Assembly (NCBI GenBank): GCA_037200385.1
Contig: JBBCGL010000001.1
Location: 2,108,001 to 2,172,000, forward strand
DNA length: 64,000 bases
Origin: Rhizomicrobium sp.
GTDB taxonomy: Bacteria > Pseudomonadota > Alphaproteobacteria > Micropepsales > Micropepsaceae
Reading direction: 5' to 3'
Of this stretch, positions 48,603-60,169 are shown one piece after another (positions within the stretch are counted from its first letter, which is position 1; each line of letters begins with the position of its first letter). A program made the position numbers and the translations under genes. The notes under the pieces were generated by a model. That model searched no databases. It was not told where the DNA came from and saw nothing but the letters and a program-made list of their open reading frames with translations.

Positions 48603-49400
48603 TTAAGAGCCGCCCTCGGCCAGGGCTTTTGCCAGCAAAAGCGCGTCTTTCAGCGGGCCTGGGGCGTGCGTGCGGATGTAATCGGCACCCTGGCGGACAG
48701 CGTAAAGTTCCGCGGCGAGGCTGATGGGGCCGGCGTCCGCCGCCTCGCGGCCGGCCAGACGGCGCAGGAAGGATTTGCGCGAGACCGAGACCAGGACCGG
48801 CAGGCCGTAGCGCGTCTTGAGCTCCGGCAGGCGGCGCAGCACGGTCAGCGAGGTCTGTGGATCGGTGCCGAGGAAGAATCCCATGCCGGGGTCGAGGATG
48901 AGCCGGGCGCGCGCGATGCCGGCGGCTTCGAGCGCGGCGAGACGGGCGTCGAAGAACGCAAAGAGCTGATCCATGATCTGCGCCGGGGCAATGTCGATCC
49001 GCGTGGCACCGCCATTTGTTTGGACCGAATGCATCACGATCAGCTTCGCCGCCGAAGCGGCGAGCGCAGGATAGAGCGAGGCGTCTGGGAAACCCTGGAT
49101 GTCGTTCAAATAGGCGACGCCTTGTGCGAGGGCCCAGCGCTGAACCTCGGGCGCGTGGCTGTCGATGGAGAGCGGAATGCCGGCGAGCGCGGGCAGCACC
49201 GATTCCAGGCGCGCGATCTCGGTCTGCGGCGGGACCGACTTGGCGTCGGGATTGGACGACGCGGCACCGATGTCGAGCAGATCGGCGCCGTCGGCGGCGA
49301 GCGCCCTGCCCTGCGCGACCGCTGCAGCGGAATCCAGATAGCGGCCGCCATCGGAGAACGAATCTTCGGTGATGTTGAGAATGCCGAGAATCGTGGTCAT
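48603..49400 (-). CDS. folP: Dihydropteroate synthase, Sul1/Sul2-like type
   Basis: A 265-residue folate enzyme joining pABA to the pterin pyrophosphate. Several stretches match the sulfonamide-insensitive Sul2 and Sul1 proteins as I recall them better than classical FolP: DSFSDGGRYL (13-22), IGAASSNPDA (44-53), AYLNDIQGFPDA (96-107), LILDPGMGFFLG (167-178), SVSRKSFLR (205-213) and DYIRTHAPGPL (240-250). Classical enzymes carry GGESTRPG and DPGFGFGK at two of these places. It sits in its chromosomal context, followed by glmM. Whether it is sulfonamide-insensitive is not shown by sequence alone. Confidence 0.93.
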   Translation of the reverse strand: MTTILGILNITEDSFSDGGRYLDSAAAVAQGRALAADGADLLDIGAASSNPDAKSVPPQTEIARLESVLPALAGIPLSIDSHAPEVQRWALAQGVAYLNDIQGFPDASLYPALAASAAKLIVMHSVQTNGGATRIDIAPAQIMDQLFAFFDARLAALEAAGIARARLILDPGMGFFLGTDPQTSLTVLRRLPELKTRYGLPVLVSVSRKSFLRRLAGREAADAGPISLAAELYAVRQGADYIRTHAPGPLKDALLLAKALAEGGS

Positions 49401-49459
49401 GCGCGCCCGTTGCCGGCGAAGTCGTGAAGCAAAGCGCCATCCGTCCCGGAAAAGCGCAT

Positions 49460-49489
49460 TCCTTCCCCCGCAGAATTGCGGAGGAAGGA
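49460..49489 (-). terminator. Terminator hairpin after ftsH
   Basis: TCCTTCCCCCGC (49460-49471) and GCGGAGGAAGGA (49478-49489) form a 12-bp stem with one mismatch and a six-base loop, 21 bases after the ftsH stop. A short T-run (GCGCTTTT) follows on the minus strand. folP starts 59 bases further on and so may have its own promoter. Confidence 0.7.
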
Positions 49490-49510
49490 TAGCACTTTAT
49501 GGGTGAAGGC

Positions 49511-51427
<1,917 letters not shown>

Positions 51428-51575
51428 GGGGCCGTCCTTTCAGCAGGGGCCAAGGCGGTTCACAAGGTTACCCACCTTCCTAGATAGGTACCTTCTACGG
51501 CATTGCCAGCCTCGGAAACGTTAAGAAATTTGCGCTGCCGTCGCAATGACAATGCCGAAAGCCGATTAACACAGT

Positions 51576-52721
51576 CTAATTGCGCCGCTTTTGCGCTCCA
51601 TGGGGCGCGGGCGATGGGTCGCTTCGGCCCGATTCCCGCACAATCGCCAGGGTTCCGGCGCCAAAAGCTCCTCTTCCGGCCGGCGCCATGAAGAGCCGGC
51701 AGCCATGCAGCGTGGCACCTCCGCCCAATTTTCCATCCTTGAGGCGGTCGAACAGACGCTCCAGCCGCTCGAAACGCGGGCGGTAGGCCTGACCCGAAAC
51801 CAGCATCAGGAGCTGGGCCAGGGCGCGCAGGCCGACTTCGCGGGGAGCGGCGGTCAGGGCGGCGATATCGACATGCAGCGCCGCGTCGCGGAGACGCACC
51901 GCGCGGCTGAGGACGGCGGCGGTCACGGATTCCAGCGCCTCGCGGGCGCGCGCCAGATGGCCCGCGGCGGCGGCGATGCGGGCGCGGCTGAGGCCGGCGT
52001 CTTCGAGCGCGGGCAGCAGCTTGCGGACGCGGACGCGGGCGAAGCGATCCTCGCCATTCATCGGATCTTCGATCCAGGCGTGCTTCCGGACGGCCAGATG
52101 GTCGCGCACGGCGCCGCGTTCGAGCCCAAGCAGCGGACGCACCACAGCGAGCTCGGCGAAGCCGGGCACCGGCCAAGCGGCAACGGGACGCATGGCGGAC
52201 AGCCCGTCGAGGCCGCTGCCGCGCATCAGGCGAAGCAGGAAGGTCTCGGCCTGGTCGTCGCCGGTGTGGCCCACATAGAGCGCGGAAAGCTTCCTGCCGC
52301 GGAGCCATTCGCCCATCAGGCGATAGCGCGCCTCGCGGGCGGCAGCCTCGATCCCCGATGCGGGAGGCGGGCCGCGCCAGCGCAGCACTTTCGACTCGAG
52401 ACCAGCCTGCTTCGCCCAGCGCGCAACGGCACGCGCGGTGGCGGCCGAGCCTTGCTGCAGACCGTGATCGACCGTGACGACCGCAGGCGGCGCCTGGCGC
52501 GCCGCCTTGGCCCAGCCCGCGAGCAGGTGCATCAATGCGATGGAATCGCCGCCGCCGGAGACCGCAACGGCAGCCGGCCAAGGCGCGCCGCCTGCCAGCA
52601 GCGCATCCATGGCGGCGGCGAAGCGCGCCTCAAGAGGTTCCGCGGCAGGTTTTGCGCGCGTCGGCGCCTTGTTCGAGGACCGCTTTGGCGGCCTTGGGAT
52701 ATTTGGCCGGGAGCGCGGCAA
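51576..52721 (-). CDS. tilS: tRNA(Ile)-lysidine synthetase
   Basis: An enzyme of up to 381 residues that modifies C34 of tRNA(Ile) to lysidine. The PP-loop is AVAVSGGGDSIALMHLL, followed by VDHGLQQGS and YVGHTGDDQAETFLLRLMRG. The start is uncertain. The TTG at 52721 overlaps cpoB by 92 bases, but the next ATG (52610) would begin inside the domain's first helix. Positioned between cpoB and ftsH as in relatives. Confidence 0.92.
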   Translation of the reverse strand: MPRSRPNIPRPPKRSSNKAPTRAKPAAEPLEARFAAAMDALLAGGAPWPAAVAVSGGGDSIALMHLLAGWAKAARQAPPAVVTVDHGLQQGSAATARAVARWAKQAGLESKVLRWRGPPPASGIEAAAREARYRLMGEWLRGRKLSALYVGHTGDDQAETFLLRLMRGSGLDGLSAMRPVAAWPVPGFAELAVVRPLLGLERGAVRDHLAVRKHAWIEDPMNGEDRFARVRVRKLLPALEDAGLSRARIAAAAGHLARAREALESVTAAVLSRAVRLRDAALHVDIAALTAAPREVGLRALAQLLMLVSGQAYRPRFERLERLFDRLKDGKLGGGATLHGCRLFMAPAGRGAFGAGTLAIVRESGRSDPSPAPHGAQKRRN

Positions 52722-53616
52722 GGGCGGTGCAGCCTTCCTTCTTCTGGCCGGATGCGATCAGCGCCTGGCCGAGCTTGAGCATACTGTCCGGCGCCCGAAC
52801 CGAGGTGGGATATTTCTTGATCACCTCGGCAAAGGCGCGCGTCGCGCCGTCATAGTCCTTTTGGACATAGGCGATGTCACCCACCCAATAGACCGCCTGC
52901 GGCGCCAGATCGCTGTCCGGATTGGCATCGGCGAAGCCGCGGAAGGCGGCGCGCGCCTCGTCATAGCGCGCCTTGGCGAGCAGGTTCATCGCGCCGCTGA
53001 ATTGTGCCCGGCCGGCATCCGGCGCCGCAGCCGCCGGACCGCCCGAGGGACCCGCGCCGGCCGGCAGCGTACCGAGCACGCCGGGCGGCGGAGCCAGCGT
53101 CCGCGGCGCGGTGTCGGCACTGCGACCGTCGTTCTGCGGCTGCGGCGGAGCGGCAGCCATCGGCGCACCGGCCGACGGCGCGACACTGCCCGGGCACGGC
53201 ACGGCGTTGGCATCGCCGCCGGTCGAGGCGCCGAGCTGCTGCGCCGCCAGGGCGCAGAGGCGATATTCGAAATCCTTCTGCTGACGGTCGATCTTCGCGT
53301 TCAGTTCGCTCACGCGGTGACCGAGCTCTTCGTTCTGGCCCGTCAGATTGCGCACCGAATCTTCGAGATCGCGGATCTTGTCGTTCAGCGCCTTGAGCTG
53401 GGCGTCCTGGTCGGCCTCATGCTGCTCACGCGCAAGGCGCGCGGCCTTTTCCTCGTCGCTCTCGCCGAACAGGCCGGCGACGCGGACGAAGCTGCGGTCC
53501 TGCGGCTGGACATAGTGAGGCGCCGGCGGCGCGGGCGGTGTTGCAGCCGCGGTGACGGCAAGCCCGATCAGCGCGGCGGAGCTCAGAGCGAGAAGCCTCA
53601 GTCCGGTCTTGGTCAT
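52630..53616 (-). CDS. cpoB: Tol-Pal system protein CpoB/YbgF
   Basis: A 328-residue periplasmic protein that couples Tol-Pal to peptidoglycan synthesis. It has a signal peptide (cut near residue 25, AAATPPA) and an N-terminal trimerising coiled coil (~70-115, LNDKIRDLEDSVRNLTGQNE). A Pro/Ala/Gly-rich linker and three TPR repeats follow (for example ARYDEARAAFRGFADANPDS). The ATG at 53616 follows AGGAGG. Its 3' end overlaps the probable tilS start. Confidence 0.94.
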   Translation of the reverse strand: MTKTGLRLLALSSAALIGLAVTAAATPPAPPAPHYVQPQDRSFVRVAGLFGESDEEKAARLAREQHEADQDAQLKALNDKIRDLEDSVRNLTGQNEELGHRVSELNAKIDRQQKDFEYRLCALAAQQLGASTGGDANAVPCPGSVAPSAGAPMAAAPPQPQNDGRSADTAPRTLAPPPGVLGTLPAGAGPSGGPAAAAPDAGRAQFSGAMNLLAKARYDEARAAFRGFADANPDSDLAPQAVYWVGDIAYVQKDYDGATRAFAEVIKKYPTSVRAPDSMLKLGQALIASGQKKEGCTALAALPAKYPKAAKAVLEQGADARKTCRGTS

Positions 53617-53700
53617 CCGCGCCTCCTGTCGAAAAGCCCATTCACAGCCAAGACTTCGCCGAAAATGAGGCTCGGTTCCCTTGCTCTTTCCGGGAAGGCG

Positions 53701-53729
53701 AAAAAGGGCGCCTTTGGCGGGCGCCCTTT
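53701..53729. terminator. Rho-independent-type terminator after pal
   Basis: AAAAGGGCGCC (53701-53711) and GGCGCCCTTTT (53719-53729) form an 11-bp stem with a 7-base loop, ending in a T-run in either direction. It lies 21 bases after the pal stop and separates tol-pal from cpoB. Confidence 0.8.
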
Positions 53730-53750
53730 TCCCAAGATCGTGCAGAACCC

Positions 53751-54266
53751 TTACGAGTTCGCGCCGCCGCTCACGCTGGTGACGCCGCGGCGGTTCTGGG
53801 CCCAGCAATCCTCGGTCGATTCCGAGCACACCGGGTGTTCCTTGCCGTAGGACACGGTTTCGACCCGCCCGGCGGACACGCCGAGGCTGACGAGATATTC
53901 CTTCACGGCATTGGCGCGGCGGGCGCCGAGCGCGATGTTGTATTCGCGCGTACCGCGCTCGTCGCAATCGCCTTCGACCGTGACGCGGACCGAGGGATAT
54001 TTCTGCAGCCAGGTCGCCTGGCGCTGCAGCGTGGTCTTGTCGTTGTCCTCGATATTGTAGGCATTGTAGGCGAAATGCACGGTGTCTCCGACATTGACGC
54101 GGAGGTCTTCGGCGCTGCCGGGCACGATGGTCGAAGTCGGCGCCGACGTCGTCGGTTCGCTGGCCACCGGAGGCGGCGCGTCATTCACGGGCTTGGGCGT
54201 CGAGCTGCAACCCGCGAGTAGGAGCGCGACGGACACCGCAGCCACGCCAACAGAAAGCTTCGTCAT
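53751..54266 (-). CDS. pal: Peptidoglycan-associated lipoprotein Pal
   Basis: A 171-residue outer-membrane lipoprotein with lipobox LLLAGC and an OmpA-like domain (VGDTVHFAYNAYNI, then VTVEGDCDERGTREYNIALG). It binds peptidoglycan and TolB. The GDCDERGT peptide-binding motif is intact. The ATG at 54266 starts the signal peptide; upstream in-frame codons are not conserved-looking. Confidence 0.97.
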   Translation of the reverse strand: MTKLSVGVAAVSVALLLAGCSSTPKPVNDAPPPVASEPTTSAPTSTIVPGSAEDLRVNVGDTVHFAYNAYNIEDNDKTTLQRQATWLQKYPSVRVTVEGDCDERGTREYNIALGARRANAVKEYLVSLGVSAGRVETVSYGKEHPVCSESTEDCWAQNRRGVTSVSGGANS

Positions 54267-54406
54267 AGAATGAGGCTCCTCCAAATGTCGGCGCGACCGT
54301 GTGTCCAACAGGGACACGCGCGTTCGGCCATGGAACTTACGATCTAACGCATTCGTGGCCAAAAAGAGCCAAAAATGGGATTACAGGAAGTTTAGAGACG
54401 GAACTC

Positions 54407-55705
54407 CTACTGGATCAAGGGCGACCAGGCCGGATCCGAGGCGTCGCCGGGCGTCGAGACGCGCCGTTCGTTGCGGCCGGTGACGTCGATCGACCAGATC
54501 TGGGAGCCGCGACCGCCCTGGACGGTGCGGCCGAACATGATGACGCGGCCATTGGGCGCCCAGGTCGGGCCTTCGTCCTCCCAGCCATTGGTGATGATGC
54601 GGGCGCCGCCGCCGTCGGTGTGCATGACGCCAACATGGAATCCGCCGCTCTGGTTGGTAAACGCGATCAGGTCGCCGCGCGGCGACCACACCGGCGTGCC
54701 GTTGCGGCCGGCGGCGAAGGAGATGCGGTGCTGGTTCGAGCCGTCGGCGCCCATCACATAGATCTGCTGGCTGCCGCCACGATCGGATTCGAAGGCGATC
54801 TGGGTGCCGTCGGGCGAGAAGGACGGCGCGGTGTCGATCCCCGGGTCCGAGGTCAACCGCGTCATGCTGCGGGTCCGCAGGTCCATCACATAGATGTCGG
54901 AATTGCCGCCGGATTCCAGCGACAGCGCGACCTTGTTGCCGTCGGGCGAGAAGCGCGGCGAGAAGGTCATGTTGGGGAAATTGCCCAGCACTTCCTGGCG
55001 GCCGCTTTCGAGGTCGAAGAGATATACGCGCGGCTTGTTCCCGATATACGACATGTAGGCGATCATCTGCGCGGTCGGGTTGAAGCGCGGCGTGAGCACC
55101 AGATAATCGCCGCGGGTCAGGAAGATGGGATTGGCGCCATCCTGGTCCATCACCGCGAGGCGCTTCTTGCGCGCCAGCGCCGGCCCCGATTCCGAGATGA
55201 AGACGATGCGGGTGTCGAAATAGCCCTTCTCGCCGGTGATGCGCTCATAGATCGCGTCGGCGATGATATGGGCGATGCGGCGCCAATTGTCGGGCGTGGT
55301 GAAATATTGCTGGCCGATCATCTGGCTTTCGCCATAGACGTCCCACAGGCGGAAATCGACACGCAGCCTTCCATCCGGCTGGCCCTGGACCTGGCCGACG
55401 ACGAGGCCCTGGGCGTTGATCGCACGCCAATTGGCGAATTGCGGCGCAGCCGAGACGCTCAGGATCTTCTCGATGAAGGATTTGGGATCGAGCGGGTGGA
55501 ACAGCCCCGAACGGTCGAGATCGGCGCGGATCACCTTGGCGATGTTCTGCGCCACCACGGCGTCGGCGGCGTTGGGCGACGCGAAATCGGGGATCGCGAT
55601 CGGCATGGGCTGCAGATTGCCCTGGTCGACATCGACGCGCAGCGCGGCGTGCGCGGGCATGACAAGGGCGCAGAGCGCAAGCAGCGCCAAAACGAAGTTC
55701 TTCAT
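54407..55705 (-). CDS. tolB: Tol-Pal periplasmic protein TolB
   Basis: A 432-residue periplasmic beta-propeller protein with a signal peptide (cleaved near MPAHA-AL). Repeated propeller motifs such as [19 protein letters not shown] and [19 protein letters not shown] are clear. It links TolA and Pal. The ATG at 55705 follows GGAGA; an earlier start six codons upstream is less likely. Confidence 0.97.
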   Translation of the reverse strand: MKNFVLALLALCALVMPAHAALRVDVDQGNLQPMPIAIPDFASPNAADAVVAQNIAKVIRADLDRSGLFHPLDPKSFIEKILSVSAAPQFANWRAINAQGLVVGQVQGQPDGRLRVDFRLWDVYGESQMIGQQYFTTPDNWRRIAHIIADAIYERITGEKGYFDTRIVFISESGPALARKKRLAVMDQDGANPIFLTRGDYLVLTPRFNPTAQMIAYMSYIGNKPRVYLFDLESGRQEVLGNFPNMTFSPRFSPDGNKVALSLESGGNSDIYVMDLRTRSMTRLTSDPGIDTAPSFSPDGTQIAFESDRGGSQQIYVMGADGSNQHRISFAAGRNGTPVWSPRGDLIAFTNQSGGFHVGVMHTDGGGARIITNGWEDEGPTWAPNGRVIMFGRTVQGGRGSQIWSIDVTGRNERRVSTPGDASDPAWSPLIQ

Positions 55706-55719
55706 GCGGGTCTCCAAGC

Positions 55720-56592
55720 TCACTGCCCCATCATCTGACGCGGATCGAAGTGGAACGGATCAATCTCGCTCCACTGATCGTATTTGTCCTTCGGCAATTT
55801 GTAGGGCGCACAGGAATAGATCGCACGCCTTGCCGATTCCGCCGCGGCGCGGGTGAACGGATCGCTCGCGGCCCTTGCGGCGGAGTCTGCAGTCAATTGT
55901 GGCGGGCGTGCGACGGAGCCGTCCGCATTCAGCAGCAGGTCGAAATCGACCACGAGTTCCTCGGGACGCGGCGCGCCGACCGGCGGGCTCCAGCACGGCT
56001 TGATCTGGCTGCGCAACGCATCGCGCAGGTCTGCGGTGGCGGCGTTCATCGCGCCGGCGCCTTGCTGGGTGCGTGCGGCCGGGCGTGCATTGCGCGGCGT
56101 CGCGGCGGGGGCGGTGAGCTTGTTGAGCAGCGCGTCGATGTCGTCGCTCTTTTTCTTCGGCGCCGGCGCGGGCACCGGTGCCGGTGTCGCCGGCATCGGC
56201 TTGGCAAGCGGCCGCGGCGGCGGCGGCGCGGGTTTGGGGACCACGGGCTCGGACGCGACCGGCGTGGGCTCTTCATCCGCCTGCGGCTGGGGCGGTGTGG
56301 GCGTGGGCACCGGCTGCGGTTTGGGTTCGGGCGGCTTGACGTCCTCGGCCGGCTTGGGCTCCCGCGCCACGGTCGGCATGATGTTGGTCTTGTCGGCGAT
56401 GGGCGTGACGAGATCGACCGGGACGCTGGGCGGCGTCTCGTCGACGATCTCCAGCTTGTGCTGGAAGGTGAACAGCGTCGCGGCGATGATCGCGGCGTGC
56501 AGCAGCACGGCCACCACGGCGCCGCCGGCGACGGAGCCGCGTGCGGTGGTGGGGCGGCGCCTAGCGCTCGTCGGGCTTAGGCTTTGCGACAT
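55720..56592 (-). CDS. tolA: TolA/TonB-type energy transducer
   Basis: A 290-residue protein with one N-terminal membrane helix (~20-45), a long Pro/Lys/Glu-rich periplasmic stretch (~75-150) and a C-terminal domain ([20 protein letters not shown]) with a Cys pair typical of TolA III domains. The Pro-rich linker is more TonB-like than the helical linker of enterobacterial TolA. Placed between tolR (32-base overlap) and tolB. Confidence 0.9.
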   Translation of the reverse strand: MSQSLSPTSARRRPTTARGSVAGGAVVAVLLHAAIIAATLFTFQHKLEIVDETPPSVPVDLVTPIADKTNIMPTVAREPKPAEDVKPPEPKPQPVPTPTPPQPQADEEPTPVASEPVVPKPAPPPPRPLAKPMPATPAPVPAPAPKKKSDDIDALLNKLTAPAATPRNARPAARTQQGAGAMNAATADLRDALRSQIKPCWSPPVGAPRPEELVVDFDLLLNADGSVARPPQLTADSAARAASDPFTRAAAESARRAIYSCAPYKLPKDKYDQWSEIDPFHFDPRQMMGQ

Positions 56593-57010
56593 CGGTCACG
56601 AGGCCAATATGCGTGAAGCCGGCGGCGGACAGCAGCCCCATCACTTCCATCACGCGGCCGTAATCCACGGCCTTGTCGCCGCGCACGAAGATCCGCTGCT
56701 CGTAGCCGTTGGCGGAGATCGCGCCGAGCTTCTCCACCAGGGCATCCTCGGCGATCGGCGTGTTCTGCAGGAAGATCGCGCCGTCGCGCTTGACCGTGAT
56801 GGAGAGCGGCTCGCGGTCCTGGCCCAGCGTCTGCGCCTTGGTCTTGGGCAGGTCGACCGGCACGCCGACGGTCAGCAGCGGCGCGGTGACCATGAAGACG
56901 ATGAGCAGCACCAGCATCACGTCCACGAAGGGCGTGACGTTGATCTCCGCCATGGGACGGCGGCGGGCACGTCGCCCGCCCTTGACCCGGCCTTGCAGCG
57001 TGGCCGCCAT
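56561..57010 (-). CDS. tolR: Tol-Pal proton-channel subunit TolR
   Basis: A 149-residue ExbD/TolR-family protein. The membrane helix contains the proton-carrying aspartate in [19 protein letters not shown], and the periplasmic domain ends [14 protein letters not shown] basic N-terminal tail precedes the helix. It starts directly at the tolQ stop and overlaps tolA by 32 bases. Confidence 0.97.
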   Translation of the reverse strand: MAATLQGRVKGGRRARRRPMAEINVTPFVDVMLVLLIVFMVTAPLLTVGVPVDLPKTKAQTLGQDREPLSITVKRDGAIFLQNTPIAEDALVEKLGAISANGYEQRIFVRGDKAVDYGRVMEVMGLLSAAGFTHIGLVTDVAKPKPDER

Positions 57011-57889
57011 TCAGCGCGCCTTCTCGTCGAGCTGGCGCGACAGGATGGCGGAGAACTCGTCGGCGAAGGCGTCGAGCCGGGTCGAATAGCGGCCGATCTC
57101 GTTGACGAAGCGGTTGTAGAAGATGACCGCGGGGATCGCGGCGAACAGGCCCATGGCGGTGGCGAACAGCGCCTCGGCGATGCCCGGCGCGACGACCGCG
57201 AGCGTCGTGTTGTGCTGCGCGGCGATGGCGGTGAAGGAATTCATGATGCCCCATACCGTGCCGAACAGGCCGATGAAGGGCGCGACGGAGCCGACCGTGG
57301 CGAGGAAGCCGAGCTGGCGCTCCAGCCCGTCGGTCTCGCGCAGGATGGTGACGCTCATCGCCTTCTCGATGCGGTCCTTGATGCCGGGGACCAGCGCCTC
57401 GCGCGGCGGGCCGCCTTCGAAGGCGCGGCGCCATTCGCGCAAGGCGGCGACGAAGGTCGCGGCCAGGGGATGATCGGCCTTGGCGGCGAATTGCTGGAAC
57501 AGCTCGTCGAGCGACTGGCCGGACCAGAAGATCTTCTCGAATTTGGTGGCGCGGCGCTTGAGCGTGCCGAAGGCGATCCACTTGTTGAAGATGATCGTCC
57601 ACGACCACAGCGAGGCGATCAGCAGCAGCACCATCACCGCCTTCACGATCGGATCGGCGCGCCAGAACACCGACACCACGGAAAGGCCGAGGGCCGGCGG
57701 CGTCGCGGATCCGCCGGTGGTCGTGACGTCCACCGCACCGGAGGGCGCGGCGGCGGGGGCGTCGAGATCGTGCGTTTCCGCCGGCGCGCCGGTCGGCGCC
57801 GCCGAGGGAACATGCTGCGCCCAGGCGGGCGCGGCGAATGTCAGGAGAAGGGCCGCGAACAGGGCGGCGGTCAGGCGCACGAAACTCAT
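57011..57889 (-). CDS. tolQ: Tol-Pal proton-channel subunit TolQ with N-terminal extension
   Basis: A 292-residue ExbB/TolQ-family protein. The core (about 65-290) has three helices and the conserved [16 protein letters not shown] and [20 protein letters not shown]. It is preceded by a ~65-residue extension that starts with a signal-peptide-like helix and an AWA-Q junction (residues 22-25), then a Pro/Ala-rich stretch. Such extensions are known in some ExbB proteins but not in E. coli TolQ (230 residues). GAGG lies before the ATG at 57889. Confidence 0.95.
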   Translation of the reverse strand: MSFVRLTAALFAALLLTFAAPAWAQHVPSAAPTGAPAETHDLDAPAAAPSGAVDVTTTGGSATPPALGLSVVSVFWRADPIVKAVMVLLLIASLWSWTIIFNKWIAFGTLKRRATKFEKIFWSGQSLDELFQQFAAKADHPLAATFVAALREWRRAFEGGPPREALVPGIKDRIEKAMSVTILRETDGLERQLGFLATVGSVAPFIGLFGTVWGIMNSFTAIAAQHNTTLAVVAPGIAEALFATAMGLFAAIPAVIFYNRFVNEIGRYSTRLDAFADEFSAILSRQLDEKAR

Positions 57890-58000
57890 CCAAGACCTCT
57901 TCTTGAGGCGCGCGACGCTGCGCGCCGGAACCTTAACGCGCGACCATGTCCGCACGCCGACAAAAGTCATTTAATGTTGGCCGAATTTGGGCGTCAAAGG

Positions 58001-58453
58001 TTAAGCCCCTGTTTCCAAAAGAAAAGGCAGCAGAAGATCGCGCACCGCCTGGGGAATGCGGCGCGGCTTGCCGGTGAGCGTCATCATGCAGGCCTCGACC
58101 TTGCCATGCACCAGCAGCGTGTCGCCGCTGTAAATCTTCTGGTCCGCCCGCATGCGCGCGCCGGAAAGATGCGGACAGGTGGTGCGGACCTCGATCTGGT
58201 CCTCCAGCCGCGCGGGACGGAAGAATTCGAGCGTGGCATGGCGCAGCGTCCAGGCCGTGGGTTCCGGATCCTCGAGCGAGGCCATCTTGGTGACGCCGAC
58301 GAGGCGGAAGAACTCGGTGCGGCCGCGCTCCATGAAACGCAGGTAATTGGCGTGATAGACGACGCCGGAAAGATCGGTGTCCTCGTAGTAGACGCGGAGC
58401 GGCAGGATATGGGTCTTGCCCTCGAAGCGGCCGAGACCGGTGGGTTCGGTCAT
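58001..58453 (-). CDS. ybgC: Tol-Pal-associated acyl-CoA thioesterase YbgC
   Basis: A 150-residue hotdog-fold thioesterase. The catalytic segment is [19 protein letters not shown], where the aspartate of EDTD is the catalytic residue. Acts on acyl-CoA or acyl-ACP at the membrane face. It overlaps ruvB by four bases and precedes tolQ. Confidence 0.95.
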   Translation of the reverse strand: MTEPTGLGRFEGKTHILPLRVYYEDTDLSGVVYHANYLRFMERGRTEFFRLVGVTKMASLEDPEPTAWTLRHATLEFFRPARLEDQIEVRTTCPHLSGARMRADQKIYSGDTLLVHGKVEACMMTLTGKPRRIPQAVRDLLLPFLLETGA

Positions 58454-59511
58454 TCGGATTCGCCTGCGTTGAACAGTCCCATCTGCTGAGGATCGCGCGG
58501 CGGGGCGGCGAGGCCCAGATGACCATAGGCCGCGGCGGTCAGCAGGCGCCCGCGCGGGGTGCGCTGCACGAAACCCTGCTGCAGCAGGAAAGGCTCGACC
58601 ACATCCTCCAGCGCGTCGCGCGACTCGCCGAGCGCCGCCGCCAGCGTGTCGATGCCGACGGGGCCGCCGCCGAAGCCTTCGGCGAGCAGCTTCAGATAGC
58701 GGCGGTCGAAGGCGTCGAGGCCGCGGCCGTCGACCTCCAGCCGGGTGAGCGCCGCATCGGCGATCTTCGCGTCGACCGTCGCATGGCCCGCGACGGCGGC
58801 GACGTCGCGCACGCGCTTGAGCAGCCGGCCGGCGATGCGCGGCGTGCCGCGGGCGCGGCCGGCGATCTCTCGCGCGCCGTCGGCGGTGAGAGCGAGACCC
58901 AGGACGCGGGCGCCGCGCTCGACGATCGCGAGCAGCTCCTCCGGCGTGTAGAAGTTCAGCCGCACCGGAATGCCGAAACGGTCGCGCAGCGGCGTGGTGA
59001 TGAGGCCCGAGCGCGTCGTGGCGCCCACCAGCGTGAAGGGATTGAGCGTGATCTTGACCGAGCGCGCCGACGGTCCCTCGCCGATCACCAGGTCGAGCTC
59101 GTAATCCTCCATCGCGGGATAGAGGATCTCCTCGACCACGGGGTTGAGGCGGTGGATCTCGTCGATGAAGAGGACGTCGCGCGGCTCGAGATTGGTGAGG
59201 ATGGCGGCGAGGTCGCCCGCCTTGGCGAGCACCGGGCCGGAGGTCGAGCGGAAATTCACCCCCAGCTCGCGCGCCACGATCTGCGCCAGCGTGGTCTTGC
59301 CCAGACCGGGCGGCCCGGAGAACAGCACGTGGTCCAGCGCCTCGCCGCGCGCCTTGGCGGCCTGGATGAAGATGGAGAGGTTCTCGCGCGCCTGCTGCTG
59401 CCCGACGAAATCGGCGAGCCGCTTGGGGCGCATCGAGGCTTCGAGGCTGTCGTCCTCGGTGCGCTCGGGCGTGACGAGGCGTTCGGGCGCGGATTTGGGT
59501 TTGGGTGCCAT
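58450..59511 (-). CDS. ruvB: Holliday junction branch-migration ATPase RuvB
   Basis: A 353-residue AAA+ motor. Walker A is [11 protein letters not shown], Walker B is [10 protein letters not shown], and [14 protein letters not shown]-like sensor regions follow; the C-terminal winged helix ends RTPRGRLLT. The ATG shares one base with the stop of the PIN toxin gene upstream (TGATG), so its translation appears coupled to the inserted toxin-antitoxin module rather than to ruvA. Confidence 0.97.
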   Translation of the reverse strand: MAPKPKSAPERLVTPERTEDDSLEASMRPKRLADFVGQQQARENLSIFIQAAKARGEALDHVLFSGPPGLGKTTLAQIVARELGVNFRSTSGPVLAKAGDLAAILTNLEPRDVLFIDEIHRLNPVVEEILYPAMEDYELDLVIGEGPSARSVKITLNPFTLVGATTRSGLITTPLRDRFGIPVRLNFYTPEELLAIVERGARVLGLALTADGAREIAGRARGTPRIAGRLLKRVRDVAAVAGHATVDAKIADAALTRLEVDGRGLDAFDRRYLKLLAEGFGGGPVGIDTLAAALGESRDALEDVVEPFLLQQGFVQRTPRGRLLTAAAYGHLGLAAPPRDPQQMGLFNAGESE

Positions 59512-59915
59512 CACGACTCCCACGGATTTACGACATCCAACCCTTCAAACCGGAAGTCCTTGACGTTACGCGTCGCAAACGTGAAGTCGTGGGCCAACGC
59601 CGTGGCGCCCAGCTGCGCATCGGCAGTTCGGGCGTGTGGATAGCGCGCCCGCAGATAACCCCATTGGCGGGCCACGATATCATCCAAAATCACGATCCTG
59701 CTGGCGAAGAGCTGGCCTACTTCGGTGATCCACAAGTTCAGCTCGCGCTGTTTCGCGGCCACTTTCGATTTCGCGGCGCCGTAGTGGAGCTCCCCGAGCG
59801 TGACGACGCTGATGAAAAGCGACATCGGATCCTGGTACTTGAGCCAGGCCAGATAGGCCGGATCAGGCTTCGGCCGGATGCTTTCCGAGACGACACAGGT
59901 GTCGAGCAGGATCAT
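59511..59915 (-). CDS. vapC: PIN-domain ribonuclease toxin (VapC/FitB family)
   Basis: A 134-residue PIN-domain protein. The acidic active-site residues are Asp5 ([11 protein letters not shown]), Glu42 (TLGELHYGA), Asp99 ([12 protein letters not shown]) and Asp120. FitB-like toxins cut RNA, commonly initiator tRNA or specific mRNAs. It is coupled to the antitoxin (TGATG) and to ruvB. The ATG at 59915 is fixed by the start of the PIN fold. Confidence 0.9.
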   Translation of the reverse strand: MILLDTCVVSESIRPKPDPAYLAWLKYQDPMSLFISVVTLGELHYGAAKSKVAAKQRELNLWITEVGQLFASRIVILDDIVARQWGYLRARYPHARTADAQLGATALAHDFTFATRNVKDFRFEGLDVVNPWES

Positions 59916-60160
59916 CAGAGCACTTTGCGCATTTTTTCGCGCCGGCGCGGCGGCAACTTGAAGTCCGGCACCTTGGGCGCGGAAAGAATCCAGTCGACAA
60001 GCGTCTTGGGCTTCGGCTTGCCGGAGCGCTTTTCCCTGATCAACCGCACCTCGAATTTCGGCTTGCCGCGATAGGTGATGATCTGCGGCTCGATCTCGGC
60101 CTCGCGCAGGAATTCCGAGAACCGCGCCTTGGCGTCCTGCAGGGCCCAACTCTTTTCCAC
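59915..60160 (-). CDS. Phd/YefM-type antitoxin
   Basis: An 81-residue antitoxin. The N-terminus WALQDAKARFSEFLREAE is the classic Phd DNA-binding fold, and the Lys/Arg/Pro-rich C-terminus is the toxin-binding arm. It starts at GTG, 7 bases after AGGAG. A double ACTAGT operator lies directly upstream, fitting autoregulation. It lies 38 bases after ruvA. Confidence 0.85.
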   Translation of the reverse strand: MEKSWALQDAKARFSEFLREAEIEPQIITYRGKPKFEVRLIREKRSGKPKPKTLVDWILSAPKVPDFKLPPRRREKMRKVL

Positions 60161-60169
60161 CGCGTTCTC

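Noticed and set aside
55853-58489. 878-codon plus-strand frame opposite the tol genes
   Set aside because: Antisense of tolA, tolR, tolQ and ybgC, all of which have clear family motifs.
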